64,000 nt of DNA from Acidobacteriota bacterium (GTDB lineage: Bacteria > Acidobacteriota > Terriglobia > UBA7540): contig CADDZC010000003.1 in NCBI GenBank assembly GCA_902812365.1, positions 1 to 64,000 on the forward strand. Reading direction: 5' to 3'. Shown here one piece after another: positions 58,986 to 64,000 of this stretch. Under the pieces are notes generated by a model. The model did not search any database and was not told the origin of the DNA. It worked only from the letters and a program-made list of their open reading frames with translations. Made by a program: the position numbers and the translations under genes. Positions within the stretch are counted from its first letter, which is position 1, and every line of letters begins with the position of its first letter.

Positions 58986-59245
58986 GTTTGTTTTCATCAA
59001 CCTAGTGGCTTCCACGCGAGCGCTCATCGAAGGGCCGCAGACTGCCCGCGTAATTTCAACGCGTTACAAACATCGCTGGCCCACCGTTTTCGCGTATCTG
59101 CCTTATTTTCATATACCTAGTGGCTTTCCGTGACACCCTCGACGGGTTTTCAATAACTTAGCGGCTTCGTTTTTGCAGCGAAGCCACTAGGTTACTTATT
59201 TTCAACAACATAGTGGCTTCGTTCCCCCACATAAAGATGTTTTGA
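58986..59245. repeat. Composite repeat, copy B
   Basis: Five TTTTCA-type units ending at 58996, 59058, 59111, 59152 and 59204 (spacings 62, 53, 41 and 52). The hairpin unit is AGCGGCTTCG...CGAAGCCACT, with one mismatch relative to copy A at 2518-2766. Right-hand sequence (CACATAAAGATGTTTT) also matches copy A. Units 3-5 are the best conserved part. Confidence 0.8.
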
Positions 59246-59446
59246 TCCCCCTCGCCACCAGCCTGACATCGGCCTAGTCTGAAAGCTCCACGGAAGCACG
59301 GTCAATATAGTCTTCCTAGTAAAATCCTTCCGCGAACAAACCTCGGCCGGTCTATTTTTCAATGACTTGCGCCTAGCAGGCGACTTAGGGAAAGCGGCGG
59401 GACGGGTATAGCGGCTCGAGTCGTGGATGAGAATTGGGCTAGTCAT
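59192..59446 (-). CDS. Doubtful small ORF ending in composite repeat copy B
   Basis: 84 aa from ATG 59446 to a stop within the repeat. Sequence (MTSPILIHDSSRYTRPAAF...) matches no family I recognise and is rich in Ser/Arg/Lys. It is listed only because a good promoter lies immediately upstream and because, like the 352-aa gene, it runs into the composite repeat. It may be the decayed remnant of a similar gene, or non-coding. Confidence 0.2.
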   Translation of the reverse strand: MTSPILIHDSSRYTRPAAFPKSPARRKSLKNRPAEVCSRKDFTRKTILTVLPWSFQTRPMSGWWRGGSKHLYVGERSHYVVENK

Positions 59447-59482
59447 GTCAGAATATATTATCGACCTGACATCGATTGTCAA
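59446..59482 (-). promoter_or_regulatory. Strong minus-strand promoter with overlapping operator-like repeat
   Basis: TTGACA (59482-59477), 16-bp spacer, TAATAT (59460-59455). An inverted repeat TGTCAG (59446-59451) and CTGACA (59466-59471) brackets the -10 box with a 14-bp gap, as expected for a repressor site. The first ATG begins 8 nt beyond the -10 box, so any product would be leaderless. The gap 59483-59679 shows nothing else. Confidence 0.5.
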
Positions 59483-59679
59483 CAATTTTTAATCCCCCGG
59501 CGGCTTCCCCGCCCTAGTTTCACCCCGGCACTTCCGGCCGTACCCACTCCGCGACATCTCAGGTATACTAAGCTTCCGAGGGGAAACCCGCTGTGACGCC
59601 GGCAGCGCGAAGGCGGGCGGGGTCGCTGGTCTCAAGGTCTTGCGGTTAGCCCACGTTCCGAAGGAGAGGCCGACAATTC

Positions 59680-60432
59680 ATGTCCAAAACCGCGCCCCTG
59701 GTCCTGGCGCTGCTCGCAGCGCCCGCTCTATGGCTTTTGTCCTGCCACCGCCAGATTCCGCCCCCCGTGACCCCCGCGCCCGTCACCGAAGCTCCCCCGG
59801 CGCCGAGCGCGCCTTCCTGCACGCTGACGGCGGAGCCGGCCATGGTCGAGCAGGGCAAGTCCGTGACCCTCAGTTGGACCACCCAGTCCGCAACCCAGAT
59901 TGTACTCGAGCCGGGACTGGGCCCCCAGCAAGCCCAAGGCTCCACCTCGGTGACGCCCGGCGGCTCCACCACCTACAGTCTCCACATCAGCGGCCCGGGA
60001 GGCCAGACGACCTGTAGCGCCCGCGTCACCGTGAGCGTGCCCGAACAACCAGCCGCCTCGGTGCGCGAAGAGAACCTCGGCCCGGGTCCGGCCGGTGTCC
60101 AGTCGGAGCTCAAGGATGCATTTTTCGATTACGACAAGTCGGATATCCGCCCCGATGCCGCCGAAGCCCTCACCTCCGACGCCAAGCTCCTCAATGCCCA
60201 TCCGAACATTCAATTCGTGATCGAGGGTTACTGCGACCAGCGCGGCAGCGAGGAATACAACCTTGGGCTGGGCCAGCGGCGCGCCGACGCGGCGCGGGCG
60301 TTTCTCGCGAACCTCGGGGTCAGCCCCGACCGCATGTCCACCATTTCTTACGGAAAGGACCGGCTGATCTGCACCGAGGCCACCGAGGACTGTTATCAGA
60401 AGAATCGGCGCGTGCATCTGAGGGTGAAGTAG
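59680..60432 (+). CDS. OmpA/Pal-family lipoprotein with Ig-like domain
   Basis: 250 aa. Lipobox LLSC (about residues 19-22) indicates an outer-membrane lipoprotein. A proline-rich linker and an Ig-like domain (CTLTAEPAMVEQGKSVTLSWTTQSATQIVLEPG, about 47-125) precede the OmpA domain (about 140-250: FFDYDKSDIRPDAAEAL, IEGYCDQRGSEEYNLGLGQRRADAARAFL). The latter holds the Asp/Arg pair that binds diaminopimelate in peptidoglycan. It resembles Pal with an added Ig-like module, but no tol genes are adjacent. AAGGAGAGG lies before ATG 59680. Confidence 0.9.
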   Translation: MSKTAPLVLALLAAPALWLLSCHRQIPPPVTPAPVTEAPPAPSAPSCTLTAEPAMVEQGKSVTLSWTTQSATQIVLEPGLGPQQAQGSTSVTPGGSTTYSLHISGPGGQTTCSARVTVSVPEQPAASVREENLGPGPAGVQSELKDAFFDYDKSDIRPDAAEALTSDAKLLNAHPNIQFVIEGYCDQRGSEEYNLGLGQRRADAARAFLANLGVSPDRMSTISYGKDRLICTEATEDCYQKNRRVHLRVK

Positions 60433-60457
60433 CATTGGGGAACCGGAGGAGAGAGTC

Positions 60458-60946
60458 ATGAACCCGCTGGATTTTTTCCGCCAACTTTTCGAGTACGATT
60501 ACTGGGGCAACCGCGAGGCGCTGGCCAGCGTGCGAGCCTTGAGCGGCGCGGCGGACCGGCCCCTGAAGCTTCTCAACCACATCGTCGGAGCGGAGCGCAT
60601 CTGGCTGGGGCGCTTCGAGCCTTCGGGCGCGCCCGGCGGCGACCCCTGGCCGGCGCTCCCGCTCCCCAACTGCGCGGCGGCCATCGAAGAACTCTATCTG
60701 GGCTGGCGCCGGCTTCTCGCCGGCTTCACCGCCGAGCGCCTCTCCGAGGCGCTGTCCTATCGCAGCACCCAGGGCCGGGAATTCAAGACTCCGGTGCGCG
60801 ATGTGCTGCTGCACCTGGTGATGCACTCGGCTTACCATCGCGGCCAGATCGCCGCCGCGGTGCGGGAAGCCGGAGGCCGGCCGGCAGCCACCGACTACAT
60901 CGTCTGGGTGCGCCAAGCCCAGGCCGCCACCGCGGAAAGCCGATGA
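60458..60946 (+). CDS. DinB-family protein
   Basis: 162 aa four-helix-bundle protein. Metal ligands expected for the DinB/YfiT fold are present: His in LLNHIVGAERIW (about 42) and two His in VMHSAYHRGQI (about 122 and 126). Members are damage-inducible or thiol S-transferase-like with unknown substrates. GGAGGAGAG precedes the ATG, and the stop overlaps the pyrE start by 4 bp. Confidence 0.9.
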   Translation: MNPLDFFRQLFEYDYWGNREALASVRALSGAADRPLKLLNHIVGAERIWLGRFEPSGAPGGDPWPALPLPNCAAAIEELYLGWRRLLAGFTAERLSEALSYRSTQGREFKTPVRDVLLHLVMHSAYHRGQIAAAVREAGGRPAATDYIVWVRQAQAATAESR

Positions 60947-61524
60947 CGCCCGAGCAAATCCTGGCCCTCCTGCGAGATCACTCGGCCCTGCTTGAGGGCC
61001 ACTTCGTTCTCTCCTCCGGTCTCCACAGCGACCGCTACATCCAGTGCGCGCTGGCGCTCCAGCACCCGCCGGTGGCGGAACGGCTCGGGGCGGAACTGGC
61101 CGCCCGGATGCAGCCCTGGGGCGCGACGGTGGTGGTGGCGCCGGCGCTCGGCGGGGTGCTGGTGGCCCACGAAGTGGCCCGCGCGCTGGGCGTCCGCGCC
61201 CTGTTTGCCGAACGGCAGGAGGGCGTGATGACGCTGCGGCGGGGCTTCACGCTTTCACCCGGCGAGCCGGCCCTGGTGGTGGAAGATGTCATCACCACCG
61301 GCCTTTCGACGCGCGAAACCATCGAGAGCGTGGAGCGGGCGGGCGGGCGCGTGGTGGGCGTCGGAGCTCTCGTCGATCGCAGCGGGGGCGGGGTGGATTG
61401 GAAGATCCCGCACGCCGCCTTGGTGACCCTGGCCGTGAAGAACTACGCGCCGGCAGAGTGTCCGCTGTGCCGGTCAGGCCTGCCGGCGTCGAAGCCCGGC
61501 AGCCGCACGGTGGCGGCGCGCTAA
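60943..61524 (+). CDS. pyrE: Orotate phosphoribosyltransferase
   Basis: Makes OMP from orotate and PRPP in pyrimidine synthesis. 193 aa. N terminus LLEGHFVLSSGLHSDRYIQCAL is the family's orotate-binding region, and VLVVEDVITTGLSTRETIE-type LVVEDVITTGLST is the PRPP-binding motif. ATGA overlap with the DinB-family gene indicates coupled translation. A C-terminal CPLCRSG pair of cysteines is an extra seen in some relatives. Confidence 0.95.
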   Translation: MTPEQILALLRDHSALLEGHFVLSSGLHSDRYIQCALALQHPPVAERLGAELAARMQPWGATVVVAPALGGVLVAHEVARALGVRALFAERQEGVMTLRRGFTLSPGEPALVVEDVITTGLSTRETIESVERAGGRVVGVGALVDRSGGGVDWKIPHAALVTLAVKNYAPAECPLCRSGLPASKPGSRTVAAR

Positions 61525-61581
61525 TTCCCTCCGCTAAGAAGCGGATGGACGCCGCTCTGCACGGCCCCGGCTCAAGACCCC

Positions 61582-62652
61582 TCACTCCAACCGCCGGACG
61601 GAATTGCGCACGACCAGTTCGGTGCGCACCAGACGCTTGACGGCCCGAGCCCCCGGCTGGCGCAGCTTCTCGAGCAACAGCTTCATGAGGGCGCGGCCGA
61701 TCTCTTCTTTGTGCACCCGCACCGTGGTCAGCGTCGGGTCGGTCAGGAGCGCCTCTTCCCGATCATCGAATCCCACCAAGCTGATCTGTTCGGGGACGCG
61801 GACCCCGGCCCGTGCCAGGGCCTGCCAGAGGCCGTACGCCACTTCGTCGTTGCCCGCCACAACTGCCGTCGGACGGGGAACGGCGGCGATGATCCGCGCC
61901 GTCATGCGCTCTCCATATTCGCGAAAGCCGCCGCCGTGCGACTCGGTGAAGCTCAGGGGTGGCAGATTGGCGGCCCGCATGGCGCTGAGGTATCCCTTCT
62001 CGCGGTCGCGCATCCAGGGATAGGAGACGTCGCCAACGAAAGCGATCAACCGGTGGCCTTGCTCGATCAGGTAACGGGTGGCCTCCGCCTCCGCCTTGGC
62101 GCCGTCGAAGCAGACCTGATCAAACGACCGCAGCCGGCCGTCGGCAATCACGTTGTTCCCAAACACGACGTACGGCAGATGAATGGCGCGAACGCGCTCG
62201 AGAAAATTCGGGTAAATGGTGCCGGCCAGAATCAAGCCGTCCACCCAGCCGCGCTCTTCCAGGATGGGCGGCAAGGGAATGGATTCAGGGGGCGTTTTCT
62301 CGCTGTAGTGGAGAGCGGCAAAAACCACGTGTTGCTTGAGGGCGCTGGCGTAGTTCTCAACGCCTTGGAGAATCCGGGCGTGAAACGAATGAAGAAAATC
62401 GCGGTTGCTGAGGAGAAAACAGACCATCCCGGCGCGATGGCGCAGGATGCGCCGGGCGCCGGCATTGGGACGAAATCCCGAGTGGCGGATGACGGCCAGC
62501 ACCCAGTCCCGGGTGAGCGGATTAACCTTGGCGCCGCCGTTCAAGACGCGAGATACGGTGCCCACCCCGACTCCGGCGAGACGGGCCACATCGCGGATCG
62601 TGATCGGCTTGGGCGAACCTCTTCTGACCTCCGAATCTCTCTGACCCAACAT
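61582..62652 (-). CDS. LacI-family transcriptional regulator
   Basis: 356 aa. Helix-turn-helix ITIRDVARLAGVGVGTVSRVLNG (about 17-39) with the hinge, then a periplasmic-binding-protein-like effector domain (about 75-356) including VVAGNDEVAYGLWQALARAGVRVPEQISLVGFDD. Members sense sugars or nucleosides. It lies 148 bp downstream of a TonB-dependent receptor gene on the same strand, so control of that receptor or a linked sugar locus beyond the window is plausible. Confidence 0.93.
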   Translation of the reverse strand: MLGQRDSEVRRGSPKPITIRDVARLAGVGVGTVSRVLNGGAKVNPLTRDWVLAVIRHSGFRPNAGARRILRHRAGMVCFLLSNRDFLHSFHARILQGVENYASALKQHVVFAALHYSEKTPPESIPLPPILEERGWVDGLILAGTIYPNFLERVRAIHLPYVVFGNNVIADGRLRSFDQVCFDGAKAEAEATRYLIEQGHRLIAFVGDVSYPWMRDREKGYLSAMRAANLPPLSFTESHGGGFREYGERMTARIIAAVPRPTAVVAGNDEVAYGLWQALARAGVRVPEQISLVGFDDREEALLTDPTLTTVRVHKEEIGRALMKLLLEKLRQPGARAVKRLVRTELVVRNSVRRLE

Positions 62653-62800
62653 GAACCCCGTACGATTCCCCGCTTCCGGAAGCCGGGCGCCGCGCCGCCG
62701 GCGGCTCCGCCGCCCCCGGCTTACGATACCACAGCTTTTCGGCCGGCGTTCGGGCCGGGACGGCCTCCGGTCGAAAGGCGGCGAAGAGCCGCCCGAACCT

Positions 62801-64000
62801 CTAAAAGCTCAGGCGGGCGCTGAACTCAAACTGCCGCTGGTCGATACCGTCGCGGGCCAAGTTCGTGGTCGACGTGATTTGACCGAAGGAACCGCTGGAG
62901 CAGCCGGTGGCGGCGCTGTAGCTGCCGCAATAGCCGCCCGGATTGGAGAAGTGCGGCGTATTGGTGAAATTCATGCTCTCAATCCGAAACTGCAGGTTGA
63001 AGCGCTCGGAGAGCTTGAAGTTCCGGTAAAGGCCGGCATCCAGATTGAAAACGCCGGGCCCGTGCAGCGGATAAAACGGCGACGTGCCGAAGCGCTGATC
63101 GGTCGCGCTGAGCGGCGATCCGGTGACGCCGGCGAACGCGGTGGTGTCAAACCAGGTTGTGCCCGGGCCCACCTGACCGGTGATCCGGACGGGCGACTTC
63201 ACCAGGTCCGGGCGCTGGGTGTTGCCGCTGGCGTTCAGCGAGGAGCCGTCCGCCGACACGCCGACCACCGGCCCGGAGATGACCGACAGCAGCCCGCTAA
63301 TCTCCCAGCCGCCCAAAATCTTAGAGCCGATCCCGGTGCTGGCCCAGCGCTTGCCCGACCCAAAGGGCGAATCCGCAATGAAAACCGCCTCGAAGTTCTG
63401 GGGACGATCGATGGGCGAAAGGCCCCGATTCAGATAGGAGAAGCTGGGGACTTGGATGGCAGGGCTGTTCTTCTCGTTTTCCACCCCCGCCATGCCAATC
63501 GTCTTGGACCACGTGTAGCTCACTTGCACCTGGTAGCCCTGGGCGAAGTAGTGCATCAGCGAGGCCTGCAGGGAATCGTAATGATTATTGGTGATGGGCG
63601 TAATGATCGACGTTACCGCCGTCCGGTTTCCATAGGCGGCGTTGTAGAAGGGCAGGCTGGCATTGCCACCGCAGGTCCCCGGGACGCAGCCCGGCGGCAA
63701 AATGGGGCTGCCCACGTTCAGGTTGAGGATCCCGAGCTGGTTGACGGTCCGGGAAGCGACGTAGCCGGCTTGCGCCAGCCACCCGCCGCTCAACTGTTTT
63801 TCGAGGGTGAAATTCCAGGACTGGATGTAGCCGCGTTTGATCGAATCCCCCGGCGTGGCCACGGCCACGTTGGGCGGCAAAGGAATTTCAGGCGTCGTCA
63901 AGCTCGGAATGGCCGGGAGCGGGATTCCGACGGGCAGCACTTGGCCCACCGGCGAGTTCGCCAGGCTCGTGCCGTCCAGAACGCCGGCCGCCAGCAGCGA
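62801..64000 (-). CDS. TonB-dependent receptor (Oar-like), third copy, 5' part outside window
   Basis: C-terminal 399 residues of a large receptor; the frame is open through base 64000. It shows barrel strands typical of the two complete receptors here (WNFTLEKQLSGGWLAQAGYVASR, YDSLQASLMHYFAQGYQVQVSYTWSKTI, FNLQFRIESMNFTNTPHFSNPGG) and ends QFEFSARLSF with a terminal Phe. Next to a LacI regulator, which suggests a carbohydrate ligand; this is inference. Confidence 0.9.
   Translation of the reverse strand, partial: SLLAAGVLDGTSLANSPVGQVLPVGIPLPAIPSLTTPEIPLPPNVAVATPGDSIKRGYIQSWNFTLEKQLSGGWLAQAGYVASRTVNQLGILNLNVGSPILPPGCVPGTCGGNASLPFYNAAYGNRTAVTSIITPITNNHYDSLQASLMHYFAQGYQVQVSYTWSKTIGMAGVENEKNSPAIQVPSFSYLNRGLSPIDRPQNFEAVFIADSPFGSGKRWASTGIGSKILGGWEISGLLSVISGPVVGVSADGSSLNASGNTQRPDLVKSPVRITGQVGPGTTWFDTTAFAGVTGSPLSATDQRFGTSPFYPLHGPGVFNLDAGLYRNFKLSERFNLQFRIESMNFTNTPHFSNPGGYCGSYSAATGCSSGSFGQITSTTNLARDGIDQRQFEFSARLSF

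Overview
The window is GC-rich, gene-dense bacterial chromosome. It most likely comes from an Acidobacteriota genome. The evidence is three very large Oar-like TonB-dependent receptors with an N-terminal carboxypeptidase-regulatory-like domain, a fused LptF-LptG permease, lipid A genes that mark a Gram-negative envelope, and a protein of unknown function carrying repeated GEFT motifs. The taxonomic call is inference. I recognise no tRNA, rRNA, CRISPR array or intact insertion sequence.

Layout. 1-3.7 kb (minus strand): 3' part of a Clp-type AAA+ ATPase gene, then three unrecognised genes surrounded by palindromes and a composite repeat whose second copy lies 56 kb away. 4-6 kb: a lipid A acyltransferase and LpxD. 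6.1-7.6 kb: ECF sigma factor, zinc-finger anti-sigma factor and a Spy-like protein as an overlapping operon. 7.7-8.1 kb: a small XRE regulator that is probably translated from a leaderless mRNA. 8.2-13.3 kb: nfo-leuS-guaA operon. 13.5-15.9 kb: DAHP synthase and a YVTN beta-propeller lipoprotein. 15.9-18.1 kb: GH57 glycosidase. 18.2-20.5 kb: LptFG fusion. 20.7-27.5 kb: recO-glyQ-glyS-ppdK run. 27.8-33.3 kb: cytochrome P450, PfkB kinase, short-chain dehydrogenase, a small secreted protein and a parvulin-like lipoprotein.

33.5-40.8 kb is a partial type VI secretion-like island. It has a single-chain TssB/TssC-like sheath protein, TssK, a degenerate CHAP/TIGR02594-like protein lacking the expected catalytic residues, a tail-anchored protein with a vestigial kinase lobe and six or seven GEFT-type motifs, and a PEGA-WD40 protein. 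41-44.3 kb holds an APC permease with a USP-like tail and an EamA/DMT transporter.

The most striking feature is at 44431-44593: a well-conserved FMN riboswitch (RFN element) on the plus strand. It lies directly upstream of a TonB-dependent receptor (44787-48149), not a riboflavin synthesis gene. With the divergent DMT-family transporter next door, this suggests an FMN-repressed flavin uptake route across both membranes. The riboswitch also carries an inserted mini-hairpin in its P2 loop. Downstream on the same strand is a heme biosynthesis cluster (hemX-like, hemA, hemC, hemD).

52.2-64 kb: an exported M55 peptidase, argS, a second receptor with a structured leader, the second copy of the composite repeat, an OmpA/Pal-like lipoprotein, DinB-family protein, pyrE, a LacI regulator and a third receptor cut by the window end.
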